64,000 nucleotides of DNA from Bog-473 sp963824195 (GCA_963824195.1 CAWGOJ010000006.1:1-64000), one strand, 5' to 3'. Shown: positions 37,138 through 45,568, counted from the first letter of the stretch. Translations and numbers: made by a program. The notes: generated by a model not told the origin, from the letters alone.

Positions 37138-37143
37138 TAGAAT
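37138..37143 (+). promoter_or_regulatory. Candidate leaderless -10 box for mrp
   Basis: TAGAAT lies 8 nt before the GTG at 37152, in the position expected of a leaderless promoter. Confidence 0.5.
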
Positions 37144-37151
37144 CCCAATTT

Positions 37152-38357
37152 GTGCCCCCCGAGTCCGACACACCGACGCTGCCGGCGGCAGATGCCGCGC
37201 CGGGCGGCCCCGAGGACGAGGTGCGTGACGCCCTGCGGGCCGTGATCGACCCCGAGCTGGGCGACACCATCGTGGACCTCGGGATGGTGCGGGGCATCAC
37301 GGTCGACGGCGGGGACGTGGTCGTCGACGTGGCGCTCACCATCGCCGCCTGCCCGCTGCGGACACAGATCGAGCGTGACGTCGTGGGCCACGTGGAGTCC
37401 CTGGACTGGGTGCGCTCCGTCGAGGTCCGGGTGGCGGCCATGGACGCCGACGAGCGGGCGGCCGTGATGGCCCGGGCCCGCTGGAAGGCCCGGGAGGACG
37501 CCCCCGAGACGGCCGTGCCGGCGAGCACGCGGGTGCTCGCCATCGCGTCGGGCAAAGGCGGGGTCGGCAAGTCGTCGGTCACGGTGAACCTCGCCGTGGC
37601 GCTGGCGGCCCGCGGCCTGGTCGTGGGCATCCTCGACGCCGACATCTGGGGTTTCTCGGTCCCGCGGCTGCTCGGCATGGAGGGTGACGTCGAGGCCCGC
37701 CAGGGAAAGATGGTCCCGCTGGAGCGCGCGGTCGGCAACGGCACGCTGCGCGTGCTGTCGATGGGGTTCCTGGCCGACGAGGAGCAGGCGATCATGTGGC
37801 GCGGGCTGGTGCTGAACCGGGCCGTGCAGCAATTCCTCCAAGACGTCCACTGGGGTGATCTCGACTATCTGCTGATCGACCTGCCGCCCGGCACGGGCGA
37901 CATCCAGATGGGTCTGGCCCGGCTGCTGCCGCGCACCGAGCTCCTCGTCGTCACCACGCCGCCGGTCGCAGCCCAGAAGGTCGCGGCGCGGGCGGCGGAC
38001 ATGGCCCGCCGGGGCTACCTGCGGGTGGCCGGCGTGATCGAGAACATGAGCGACTTCACCTGCGAGCACGGCACCACCTACGCGCTCTTCGGCTCGGGCG
38101 GCGGCGAGCGCCTGGCCCACGGTCTCGGGGTCCCGCTGGTGGGCTCCATCCCCCTGCACCCGGACCTGGCGGCCGGCGGTGACGCCGGGGTGCCCGTGGC
38201 CCTGGGCGGCAGCGCCGAGCTGGCCGCCGTGTTCGAGGAGATGGCCCGGGTCGTCGCCGAGGAGGTGTCCCCGCTCGTCGACGCCCAGGGCTGCTCGGCC
38301 CGGCTGATCGAGCGGGTCGAGGCGGCGGTGGCCCAAGGGGAGGCCGAAGCCGGTTGA
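37152..38357 (+). CDS. mrp: Mrp/ApbC/NBP35-type iron-sulfur carrier ATPase
   Basis: The 401-residue protein has an N-terminal DUF59/MIP18 domain (VRDALRAVIDPELGDTIVDLGMVRGI, about residues 22-47) and a P-loop domain beginning IASGKGGVGKSSVTVNLAVALA (about 132-153), with DADIWGFSVPRLLG and YLLIDLPPGTGDIQMGLA. The CxxC used by ApbC to hold a cluster near the C-terminal third is not obvious here (IENMSDFTCEHG has one Cys), a possible deviation. It is divergent from erpA, consistent with a role in Fe-S assembly. The GTG start follows the -10 box; an upstream in-frame ATG at 37044 lies in the erpA leader. Confidence 0.88.
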   Translation: MPPESDTPTLPAADAAPGGPEDEVRDALRAVIDPELGDTIVDLGMVRGITVDGGDVVVDVALTIAACPLRTQIERDVVGHVESLDWVRSVEVRVAAMDADERAAVMARARWKAREDAPETAVPASTRVLAIASGKGGVGKSSVTVNLAVALAARGLVVGILDADIWGFSVPRLLGMEGDVEARQGKMVPLERAVGNGTLRVLSMGFLADEEQAIMWRGLVLNRAVQQFLQDVHWGDLDYLLIDLPPGTGDIQMGLARLLPRTELLVVTTPPVAAQKVAARAADMARRGYLRVAGVIENMSDFTCEHGTTYALFGSGGGERLAHGLGVPLVGSIPLHPDLAAGGDAGVPVALGGSAELAAVFEEMARVVAEEVSPLVDAQGCSARLIERVEAAVAQGEAEAG

Positions 38358-38386
38358 GGACGGCGGCGGGGCCTCGGGGCTCCCCG

Positions 38387-39286
38387 TCACTCGGCCGCCG
38401 CCCAACGGCTCTCGATGCTGTCCTCGCCGTCTGCCCCGACGAGGGTGGCCCTGCTCTCCTGGCCCAGCGCCCGCAGGTGGGCCCACAGCGAGAAGCGGGC
38501 CACCGGCAACTGCTGCACGGTGATGTCGCCGTAGACCTCGGGTAGCAGATCGTCGACCGTCGCCTCGCCGCGCCGGGCGAGCGCGGCCGCGATGCGCTCG
38601 TGCCGCCCGAGCCGGTGCGCGATGAGCGCGTCGACCACGTGGGGCACGCGGTCCATCAGGCGTCCGTGGCCCGGAGCGAGCGTGCGGATGGGCACCGCCG
38701 CGTCCCGGATGCGGGCCAGGCTGGCCAGGTACCGGTGGAGGTCCCCGTCGGGCGGGCGGATCACGACGGTGGAGCCGTGCATGACGTGGTCACCCGTGAG
38801 GAGAAGGGCGTGCTCCTCGACCAGCCAGCACAGGTGGTCCGAGGCGTGGCCGGGAGTGTGCAGCGCCCGCAGTGTGAGGTCCCCGGCGGTGCCGGGCCCC
38901 GGGCAGCGCAGCGACCACCCCTCGCCCACGCACTCGTCGGGCACGAAGCCCTCGGCGGGTCCGAAGCCGACGACCCGCGCCCCGGTGGCGCGGGCGAGGG
39001 CGGCGGCGCCGGGCGCGTGGTCGACGTGGGTGTGGGTGATGACGATGGTCCGGACGGACCCCAGCGGCGCGACCGCAGCGACGATGGCCTCGGTGTGAGA
39101 GTCGTCGGCCGGCCCGGGGTCGATCACGACGGGGTCGGCGCGCCCGACCAGGTAGGTGTTGGTGCCCGGCCCGGTCATGAGCCCCGGGTTGGGGGCGGTG
39201 AGCCGCAGGACGCCCGGTGCCACCTCGTCGACCCGCCCCGGCTCCGGCGCGGGACCGATGCCGTAGTCCGGCACCGCCGGGATCAC
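38387..39286 (-). CDS. MBL-fold metallo-hydrolase (LACTB2-like)
   Basis: This 299-residue protein has the metal-binding THTHVDHAPGAAAL motif (about residues 84-97), LHTPGHASDHLCWLV, LLTGDHVMHGS and LAPGHG, all expected for a zinc metallo-beta-lactamase fold. The C-terminal winged helix (TVDDLLPEVYGDI…LWAHLRALG) matches the LACTB2 group of endoribonucleases and thioester hydrolases. The GTG start overlaps the reconstructed NUDIX stop by 4 bp (GTGA), indicating translational coupling. Confidence 0.87.
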   Translation of the reverse strand: MIPAVPDYGIGPAPEPGRVDEVAPGVLRLTAPNPGLMTGPGTNTYLVGRADPVVIDPGPADDSHTEAIVAAVAPLGSVRTIVITHTHVDHAPGAAALARATGARVVGFGPAEGFVPDECVGEGWSLRCPGPGTAGDLTLRALHTPGHASDHLCWLVEEHALLLTGDHVMHGSTVVIRPPDGDLHRYLASLARIRDAAVPIRTLAPGHGRLMDRVPHVVDALIAHRLGRHERIAAALARRGEATVDDLLPEVYGDITVQQLPVARFSLWAHLRALGQESRATLVGADGEDSIESRWAAAE

Positions 39287-40258
39287 GGGCCGGCGGGGCG
39301 TGGGCCGGGCGCCGTGTCGGGACCCTCCTCGTTCGCCTTCATCGACACGGCGCGCACCGCCTCGTTGAAGTCGCCCCGGGCCTCGCCGTCGGTGGGGTCG
39401 GGGACCGGGGCCCGTTCGTAGCTCGGGTCGCCCGGGAGCACGATGCGCATCCCGTTCCCGTCGGGGACGACCCGCGGCTCAATCGTCGGAACCGCGCTCG
39501 ACGCCACGCGCCGCCGCCTCCAGGAGCTCCGCGCTCGTGGCGAAGCGCCCGATGGCCTGGAGGTTGCGGATGGTGGGAAAGATGATCTCGATCTCGCCGG
39601 CCCGGTGACGCGCCAGCGCATCGTGCGGCGAGATCCACACCTCGGCGATGGTCTCGCCCGCGTCGTGCGCGGCGATCTGACCGGGCGGCGCGGCCGCCAC
39701 GAAGAACCGCGTGTCGTAGCGGCGCGGCGCGCCGCGCGGCGTGATCCAGTGCGCGAAGTAGTGGATGTCGCCCACCCCGAGCTGGAGGCGCTCGTCCCGG
39801 CACAGGTCGAGGAAACGGCGCGTGCCGGCGTTGACGGCGGCGCGGGCGGCGGCGAAGCGCGCCTCCTCCTCGGGGTCACCGGCCAACAGCGCGGGCCCGC
39901 CCTCGCGCCGGGCCAGCAGCAGGCCGGCTTCCTCGAAGGTCTCGCGGACGACGGCCACCCAGTAGGCCAGGCCGCCGGATCCCACTCCGAGGAGAGCGCT
40001 GGCCTCGGCGTCGCTCCGGCCGGCACTCAGTGCCTCGGCCTCCGCCCCGCCGTCGAGCAGATCGACGGCCCCGCCGGGAAACACGTAGGCGCCGCCGACG
40101 AAGTCCGAGCGCAGGTTGCGCCGCACCATCAGCACCTCGAGCGCGGTCCCACCCGAGGGCGCCGGGGCGTCGCGGACGAGCATCACGGTGGCGGCCGGCC
40201 GGATCTCGACACGGGCCGGATCGGCTGCGCCAGGCGGAGGAGAGGCTGGTGGAGGCAC
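39283..40258 (-). CDS. NUDIX hydrolase, frameshifted near the C-terminus
   Basis: The protein has PAATVMLVRDAPA…LEVLMVRRNLRSDFVGGAYVFPGGAVD and the NUDIX helix VVRETFEEAGLLL; a long segment between resembles acyl-CoA or dinucleotide pyrophosphatases of about 280 residues. The main frame stops at 39479 after RGVERGSDD. An overlapping frame gives VASSAVPTIEPRVVPDGNGMRIVLPGDPSYERAP, a natural-looking end that stops exactly where the MBL gene starts. I therefore place one gene with a frameshift in the GC-rich stretch near 39500-39515. The GTG start at 40258 is 6 nt after TACCCT, so it is probably leaderless. Confidence 0.75.
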
Positions 40259-40264
40259 GCCAGC

Positions 40265-40321
40265 AGGGTACCGGCAGCAGCGGGCGGCGCCCCCGGAACG
40301 GGGGCACCCCTTGAGTAACCT
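40265..40321. promoter_or_regulatory. Divergent -10 boxes for the NUDIX and DUF929 genes
   Basis: TACCCT on the minus strand (40270-40265) lies 6 nt before the NUDIX GTG. TAACCT on the plus strand (40316-40321) lies 10 nt before the DUF929 ATG. Confidence 0.4.
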
Positions 40322-40331
40322 GACCCAACTC

Positions 40332-41234
40332 ATGAGCCAGCCCGCGAACGAGCCCGCGTCGGCGCCCTCCCTGCGCCAGATCCCGCGTCGCTACGTGGCG
40401 CTCGGCCTGATCATTCTGGCCATCGTCCTGTTGGGCGCGCTGGTCATCGTCCGGGATAATTCGGGGCCGACCACCATCTCGACGGTGGAGACCTTCAATC
40501 CCGCGCCATCCTCGCTCGTCTCGACCGTGGCGTCGGTGCCCGGCTCGGTCTACGACGCCGTCGGGGTCAGCTCGCCGGGCAACCCGGTCATGCCGTTGGG
40601 GAAGGCGGGGAGCGGGAACGCGCCGTCGTGGCTCGCCTCGGTGAACGACGGGCCGCCCCTCCCGGTGGTCTTCTTCTACGGCGCCGAGTTCGCCCCCTAC
40701 GCCGCCGTCGAGCGCTGGCCGCTGATCATGGCCCTCTCGCGCTTCGGGTCCTTCAACCAACTCGGGCTGATGCAGTCGAGCCCGACGACGGCGTTCGCGA
40801 ACCTCTCGACATTCACCTTCTGGAAGGTCTCGTACTCGAGCCGCTACGTGACCCTGGAGTCGGTGGAGCGCTACAGCTCGCTGAACCCGACGGGGGCGCG
40901 GTACCTCAGCCTCGAGGCCCCCGACGCGCGGCAGTCCGCGGCGATCGCCCGCTACGGGACGAGCGCCAACACCTTCTCACTGCTCGACGTCGCCAACCGG
41001 TACGTCCTCAACGGCGCCGCCTTCTCGCCCACCGTCCTCGCCGGGCTCTCGCAGGGCCAGATCGCCGGCGACCTCACCACCCCCGCCAGCCCGATGACCC
41101 AGGCCACGGTGACGGCGGCCAACGAGATCACGGCCGCCATCTGCTCGGTCGACGGCGACCGGCCCGACGCCGTGTGCGAGTCCAAGGGCGTGCTGGCGGC
41201 GGATCAGGTGCTCAAGATCACGCCCCCGCGCTGA
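40332..41234 (+). CDS. DUF929 family membrane-anchored thioredoxin-like protein without its CxxC
   Basis: The 300-residue protein has one N-terminal TM (YVALGLIILAIVLLGALVIV, about residues 23-42) and an extracytoplasmic domain of the DUF929 type: LPVVFFYGAEFAPYAAVERWPLIMALSRFGSFNQLGLMQSS. In family members I know the motif reads E-Y/F-C-P-x-C-A-x-E-R-W; here both cysteines are Ala (EFAPYAAVERW). It cannot act as a classic thiol oxidoreductase through that site. The later FTFWKVSYSSRYVTLESVERY matches the family. The ATG start lies shortly after a TAACCT box. Confidence 0.8.
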   Translation: MSQPANEPASAPSLRQIPRRYVALGLIILAIVLLGALVIVRDNSGPTTISTVETFNPAPSSLVSTVASVPGSVYDAVGVSSPGNPVMPLGKAGSGNAPSWLASVNDGPPLPVVFFYGAEFAPYAAVERWPLIMALSRFGSFNQLGLMQSSPTTAFANLSTFTFWKVSYSSRYVTLESVERYSSLNPTGARYLSLEAPDARQSAAIARYGTSANTFSLLDVANRYVLNGAAFSPTVLAGLSQGQIAGDLTTPASPMTQATVTAANEITAAICSVDGDRPDAVCESKGVLAADQVLKITPPR

Positions 41235-41300
41235 CGCGCGCGGGCGCCGGTACCCTGGACGGCCGCGGGTGTGCCCCGAGGGGTGGGGCGGACGGCTGGC

Positions 41301-41561
41301 TCAGCTGGCGGCGCGGCGGTCGAGCATCAGCTTGCGCTCGACCTCGTTCATGCCACCCCAGATCCCGTGGGGCTCACGGATCCTCATGGCGTAGTCAAGA
41401 CACTCACCCCGCACGTGGCACTGGTCGCAGATGGCCTTCGCCCTGAACTCGCGCGACGCCTTCTCTTCCTTCCGCTCCGCGTGGGACGGGGGGAAGAACA
41501 CCGCGGCCTGCGGTCCCCTGCACGCTGCCTTCAACTGCCACATATCTGATCCCTGGCGCAT
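41301..41561 (-). CDS. whiB: WhiB-family iron-sulfur regulator
   Basis: The 86-residue protein carries the four cysteines of the WhiB 4Fe-4S cluster: KAACRG, then CDQCHVRGEC, and the turn GIWGGMNEVERKLM before the basic tail. WhiB proteins bind sigma factors and DNA and sense redox or NO. A shorter start at 41543 (MWQLKAAC) is possible. Lying divergently before the bagA-bagB pair, it matches the mycobacterial whiB4 neighbourhood. Confidence 0.92.
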   Translation of the reverse strand: MRQGSDMWQLKAACRGPQAAVFFPPSHAERKEEKASREFRAKAICDQCHVRGECLDYAMRIREPHGIWGGMNEVERKLMLDRRAAS

Positions 41562-41687
41562 GAAACCCCCCGATAGGGCACCTCAGAACCCCCTCGGGCG
41601 CCAAGCTACCGCTGGAGGTGCTCGGCGTTCAAGGGTCTTGACCAGGATCTTTGGCGACCGGTAGATCTGCGGCGTGGGCCCGGCAAC

Positions 41688-41693
41688 TACGCT
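41688..41693 (+). promoter_or_regulatory. Candidate leaderless -10 box for bagA
   Basis: TACGCT lies 9 nt before the ATG at 41703. Confidence 0.42.
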
Positions 41694-41702
41694 CGGCCCA
41701 GC

Positions 41703-42689
41703 ATGGACGTGGGTACCTTCTGCGCACAGAGCCACGTCCTCGTCGTTGCCGGCAAGGGTGGCGTGGGCAAAACCTCGATGAGTGCGGCGCTGGCTCGAAT
41801 GGCCGCCGACGCCGGGCACTCCGTCCTCATCGTGGAGCTCGAGGGCAAGTCAGGCCTCACCGCCGCCTTCGGCCGGCACGAGGACCTGGGCTACGAGGAG
41901 GTCCTCCTGGCACCGGCCGCGGTCGGTGCCAGCGGCGGGGTGACCGGGTCGGTGCGGGCCCGGAGGCTCACGCCCGACGACGCGCTCATGGAGTATCTCG
42001 AGGACCACGGCCTGCGGCGCGTGTCCAAACGGCTGGCGCGCTCGGGGGTCCTCGACGTGGTCTCGACGGCCATCCCCGGCATCCGTGACGTGCTGGTGCT
42101 GGGCAAGGTCAAGCAGCTCGAGCGCGAGGCTCTGGCCGACCTGATCCTCGTCGATGCTCCTGCCACCGGCCACGCCATCACGTTCCTGACGTCGGCGAGC
42201 GGGCTGGTCAACGCGGCGCGCGGCGGGCCGCTGCGGACCCAGGCCCAGGACGTGGTCGATCTGCTGAGCGACCCGGCCCGCTGCCGGGTGATCCTCGTCA
42301 CCCTGCCCGAGGAGCTCCCGGTCTCGGAGACGGTCGAGTCGGCCTACACCCTCGAGGACAAGGCGGGCGTGCAACTCGGGCCGGTCATCGTCAACGCCTG
42401 CGACCCCGAGCCAGTCGGGTTGGACCGGCCGGCGGCGGAGGTGGCCGCGGCAGCGGCGGTGACCGTGGACCCGGACCACCTGACTGCGCTCGAGGAGGCC
42501 CGCTGCTTCCGCATGGCCCGGCACGCCGTCTCCACCGAGCAGGTCGAGCGGCTCCGCCGCGAGCTGCCGCTGCCCCAGCTGCTCGTGCCGGCGCTCGACG
42601 CCGCCTCCATCGGCCCGGCCGAGACCCGACTCCTCGCCGACGCGCTGGCGGGGGCGGTGACCGGCCTGGTGGCCGAGGGTGCGGTGTGA
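41703..42689 (+). CDS. bagA: ArsA/Get3-family ATPase (BagA-like)
   Basis: The 328-residue P-loop ATPase begins with the deviant Walker A VVAGKGGVGKTSMSAALARMA, including the signature lysine of dimeric ArsA/Get3/MinD enzymes, and has LILVDAPATGHAITFLTSASGL as the switch II/DTAPTGH-type region. It overlaps the second ATPase gene by 4 bp. The pair corresponds to Rv3679/Rv3680 of M. tuberculosis, described as bacterial Get3-like ATPases. No arsenic genes are near, so anion export is unlikely. Confidence 0.85.
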   Translation: MDVGTFCAQSHVLVVAGKGGVGKTSMSAALARMAADAGHSVLIVELEGKSGLTAAFGRHEDLGYEEVLLAPAAVGASGGVTGSVRARRLTPDDALMEYLEDHGLRRVSKRLARSGVLDVVSTAIPGIRDVLVLGKVKQLEREALADLILVDAPATGHAITFLTSASGLVNAARGGPLRTQAQDVVDLLSDPARCRVILVTLPEELPVSETVESAYTLEDKAGVQLGPVIVNACDPEPVGLDRPAAEVAAAAAVTVDPDHLTALEEARCFRMARHAVSTEQVERLRRELPLPQLLVPALDAASIGPAETRLLADALAGAVTGLVAEGAV

Positions 42690-43831
42690 GCTCGACGGCT
42701 GAAGCGGGGCCGTCGGTGAGCGGGGCGACGCGAGAGGTGCCGCCGGCTCCGGGTGAGACGGCGGCGAGAACTCCGACGACGCTGGCGGAATTGGTCACCC
42801 AGCGCTCGGTCATTGTGTGCTGCGGGTCGGGGGGCGTGGGCAAGACGACGGTGTCGGCCACCTTCGCCCTGGCGGCGGCCCGGGCGGGCCGCCGCTCCTG
42901 TGTGGTCACCGTGGACCCCGCCCGGCGCCTGGCCGACGCGCTGGGGGTCCAGTCGCTGCCCAACACACCCTCGGAGGTGGAGGGCGACTGGCCTGGTCAC
43001 CTGCACGCGCTGATGCTCGACTCCCAGGGGACGTTCGACGACCTGGTCCGGCGCTACGCCCGCACGCCCGAGCAGGCGGAGTCGATCCTGGCCAACCGGC
43101 TCTACCAGAATCTCGCTGGCGCGCTCTCGGGCACGCAGGAGTACATGGCCATGGAGAAGCTCTACGAGCTGGTCCACTCCAAGGAGTTCGATGTGGTGGT
43201 CGTCGACACCCCGCCGACCCGCAACGCGCTCGACCTGCTCGACGCGCCGCGCCGCCTCACCCGGTTCCTCGAGAACCGCCTGTTCCGGGCGCTCATGGTG
43301 CCGACCCGTGTGGGGTTGCGCGCCGTGAACGTCGCCACGCAGGCGCTGCTGAAGACGATCGCCAAGGTGGCCGGCGCCGAGATCGTGCAGGACGCGGTGT
43401 CCTTCTTCCAGGCCTTCGAGGGGATGGAGGACGGGTTCCGGAGCCGGGCCAGCGCAGTGCACGAGCTGCTCGCCGACCCCGCCACCGCCTACGTACTCGT
43501 CACCTCGGCCCGGCCCGACGCGATCACCGAGGCCGGTTTCTTCGCCGACAAGCTCTCCGAGCGCGACGTGGCGGTGGCGGCGCTCGTGGTCAACCGGATC
43601 GCACCCTCGTTCGGCGGCGGTGCCGGCGCCGGGGCCCCACCCCTGCCGGGGATGGAGGCGCTGGAGGCGAACCTCACCGAGCTGAACGCGATGGCGGAGC
43701 GGGAAGAGCGGGCCTTCGCCGGGCTCGCCGCACAGGTGTCGCCGGCACCGGTCGGTCGGATTCCGCTCTTCGGGCAGGACGTGCACGAGCTGGCAGGCCT
43801 GCAACGAGCGGCGGACCACCTTTTCGCCTGA
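42686..43831 (+). CDS. bagB: ArsA/Get3-family ATPase (BagB-like)
   Basis: The 381-residue protein has Walker A CGSGGVGKTTVSATFALAAA, in which Ser replaces the signature lysine, VVTVDPARRLADALG (switch I) and VVVVDTPPTRNALDLLDAPRRLTRFL (switch II/TRC40 signature region). The difference in signature lysine between the pair suggests a heterodimer in which one subunit acts in trans. Co-transcription with bagA follows from the 4-bp overlap. Confidence 0.86.
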   Translation: MSSTAEAGPSVSGATREVPPAPGETAARTPTTLAELVTQRSVIVCCGSGGVGKTTVSATFALAAARAGRRSCVVTVDPARRLADALGVQSLPNTPSEVEGDWPGHLHALMLDSQGTFDDLVRRYARTPEQAESILANRLYQNLAGALSGTQEYMAMEKLYELVHSKEFDVVVVDTPPTRNALDLLDAPRRLTRFLENRLFRALMVPTRVGLRAVNVATQALLKTIAKVAGAEIVQDAVSFFQAFEGMEDGFRSRASAVHELLADPATAYVLVTSARPDAITEAGFFADKLSERDVAVAALVVNRIAPSFGGGAGAGAPPLPGMEALEANLTELNAMAEREERAFAGLAAQVSPAPVGRIPLFGQDVHELAGLQRAADHLFA

Positions 43832-43930
43832 TTCACCGCCCGCGTCGCTCCGCCGGCGAGAGCCTCGGCGGTCTCTCTGAAGACTGTAACGAAGTTCGTT
43901 TACACGTCGCCGGAGGCCGTGGCGGGCCCA

Positions 43931-43980
43931 CCACGCGGGTTTTCGGCCCTCCACGCGTGTTTTCGGCCCTCCACGCGGGT
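43931..43980. repeat. 20-bp tandem repeat, 2.5 copies, upstream of the response regulator
   Basis: Two 20-bp units starting CCACGCG and ending TTTTCGGCCCT, differing at one base, are followed by a half unit. The array ends 4 bp before the -10 box of the response regulator, so it may contain binding sites. Confidence 0.75.
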
Positions 43981-43984
43981 CCGA

Positions 43985-43990
43985 TAGTGT
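43985..43990 (+). promoter_or_regulatory. Candidate leaderless -10 box for the response regulator
   Basis: TAGTGT lies 7 nt before the GTG at 43998. Confidence 0.45.
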
Positions 43991-43997
43991 CCCGTCG

Positions 43998-44453
43998 GTG
44001 CAGACCATCCTGGTCGCCAGCGACGCACCCACCCTCCGCCGGGAGATCGAGGCCGTCATCAGCGGTCCCGACGTGGAGGTGGAGGCAGTGACCTCGGGCC
44101 CCGAGGTGATCGCGTTCGTCACCGAGGAGTCGCCCGATCTGGTGGTCGTCGACATGCAGATGGGCAACATGGGCGGCATGGCGGTCACCCTCGAGCTGCG
44201 GCTCCAGGAGTCCTACGACGCGCTGGACCACATTCCGGTGCTCATGCTGCTGGACCGCCGGCCCGACGTCTTCCTGGCCCGCCGGTCCGGCGCCGAAGGC
44301 TGGCTCGTGAAGCCGATCGACCCGCTGCGCCTCCGGCGAGCCGTCAGCGCGCTGCTCGACGACGGGACCTTTGCCGATGACTCGTTCACACCCGTGCCCG
44401 TGCTGGTGGGCGCCGGACCCCAGCTGCAGGCGGGACCCGAGCCCACGCACTGA
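43998..44453 (+). CDS. Single-domain response regulator receiver protein
   Basis: The 151-residue protein is one receiver domain: TILVASDAPTLRREIEAVI, phospho-acceptor Asp in LVVVDMQMGNMGG (about residue 52), HIPVLMLLD and WLVKPIDPLRLRRAV with the conserved Lys (about residue 101). There is no output domain. The position of the second acidic residue is occupied by DAP. It starts at GTG with a leaderless promoter and precedes a CBS-domain gene by 12 bp. A cognate kinase is not in the window. Confidence 0.85.
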   Translation: MQTILVASDAPTLRREIEAVISGPDVEVEAVTSGPEVIAFVTEESPDLVVVDMQMGNMGGMAVTLELRLQESYDALDHIPVLMLLDRRPDVFLARRSGAEGWLVKPIDPLRLRRAVSALLDDGTFADDSFTPVPVLVGAGPQLQAGPEPTH

Positions 44454-44465
44454 CCCGGCGCCGCC

Positions 44466-45437
44466 GTGTCCAACCGCCGGGAACCTCCCGACCACCAACC
44501 AACCAGGCGATCCCGCCGGCCCTGGCGGCGCTCCGCCGACACCGCTGACGAGGCCGGGTCCTCCCGCCGGACCCAGCCTCTCGACGCGGACGCCTCCGAG
44601 CAGGAGCGGATCATCACCGAGGCACTCGCCGACCTCCGGGACATGGACGTCCGCGAGGTGATGACGCCGCGGGTCGACGTCACGTACCTGACCATCCCTG
44701 TGCACGCCGAGGACATCGCCAGAGCGGTGCGGACCTCGGGGCACAGCTGCTTCCCGGTGGTCCACGACGACCTCGACGACCTGATTGGCATCCTCTTCGT
44801 CAACGACATCTTCCGCACCGGCGGCACCACCGGCGCACGTGCGCGTGCGGACGGCGACGAGCCCAGGGACCGGGACGCCACCGACCCGAGCCCCTTGGAG
44901 ATCTCGCGCAAGGTACGCCAGCCGTACCTGCTCCCCGAGTCGCTCGGTGTCCTCGAGGCGTTGGCGGACATGCGCCGGCACCATCGGGCCGTCGCCGTCG
45001 TCGTCGACGAGTACGGAGGCGTCGCCGGCATGCTCACCGTCAAGGACCTCCTGGAGCCGTTGGTGGGCGACCTCCACGACGAGTTCGACGACGAGGAGGA
45101 GGCGCACATCGTCCGGGTGGACAACACCCGTTGGCTCATCGACGGCCAGACGAACGTCGACGACGTGCGCGAGCGATTGGGCATCGAGATCCCCGACGGG
45201 GAGTACGTGACCTTGGGCGGGCTCCTCTTCGAGCGGTTCGGCCACATTCCCTCCGAGGGGGAGGAGGTCCGGGTCGGCGACTGGGACCTCCGCGTGGTCG
45301 AGATGGACAAGCGTCGGGTGGCACAGGTCGTGGCCACCTTCGCCGGCGACGGCGGCGGCTCACCCGCAGGTGAGGGCGCGGACAGTGGCGAGGGTGGGGC
45401 CCGGTCGGCCGACGGGGCGGGAGAAGCGGCAGGCTGA
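44466..45437 (+). CDS. CBS-pair and CorC_HlyC domain protein
   Basis: The 323-residue protein lacks the DUF21 membrane domain of full-length CNNM/HlyC proteins. It has a CBS pair (VREVMTPRVDVTYLTIPVHAEDIARAV, SCFPVVHDDLDDLIGILFVND, QPYLLPESLGVLEALADMRRHHRAVAVVVDEYGGVAGMLTVKDLLEPLVGDLHDEFDDEE) and a C-terminal CorC_HlyC domain (RWLIDGQTNVDDVRERLGIEIPDGEYVTLGGLLFERFGHIPSEGEEV). It resembles CorC, a cytoplasmic protein linked to Mg2+/Co2+ efflux. The start is GTG. It is the last chromosomal gene before tRNA-Pro. Confidence 0.86.
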   Translation: MSNRREPPDHQPTRRSRRPWRRSADTADEAGSSRRTQPLDADASEQERIITEALADLRDMDVREVMTPRVDVTYLTIPVHAEDIARAVRTSGHSCFPVVHDDLDDLIGILFVNDIFRTGGTTGARARADGDEPRDRDATDPSPLEISRKVRQPYLLPESLGVLEALADMRRHHRAVAVVVDEYGGVAGMLTVKDLLEPLVGDLHDEFDDEEEAHIVRVDNTRWLIDGQTNVDDVRERLGIEIPDGEYVTLGGLLFERFGHIPSEGEEVRVGDWDLRVVEMDKRRVAQVVATFAGDGGGSPAGEGADSGEGGARSADGAGEAAG

Positions 45438-45478
45438 CGCCGCGGTAGGGTGGCGGGCTGCTCCCCTCGGGGGGCGGA

Positions 45479-45556
45479 CGGGCTGTGGCGCAGCTTGGTT
45501 AGCGCGCTGCGTTCGGGACGCAGAGGTCCCCGGTTCAAATCCGGGCAGCCCGACCA
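45479..45556 (+). tRNA. tRNA-Pro (anticodon CGG), integration target
   Basis: The cloverleaf has acceptor CGGGCTG/CAGCCCG, D stem GCGC/GCGC, anticodon stem CTGCG/CGCAG around TTCGGGA, and T arm CCCGG-TTCAAAT-CCGGG. The anticodon CGG reads CCG. ACCA at the end (45553-45556) gives the discriminator and an encoded CCA. Its 3' 43 bp are duplicated at 63278-63320, so the gene stays whole after integration. Confidence 0.95.
45511..45553 (+). repeat. attL: 43-bp tRNA-Pro 3' end
   Basis: This copy begins GTTCGGGACG in the anticodon loop and ends CAGCCCGA. It forms the true 3' half of the functional tRNA. The bases that follow (CCA) come from the element. Confidence 0.92.
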
Positions 45557-45568
45557 CAAAGGCCCAGG

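Noticed and set aside
41703..43831. Arsenite efflux operon
   Set aside because: The ATPases are ArsA-like, but no arsB, arsC, arsD or ArsR is nearby and the neighbourhood matches bagA/bagB.
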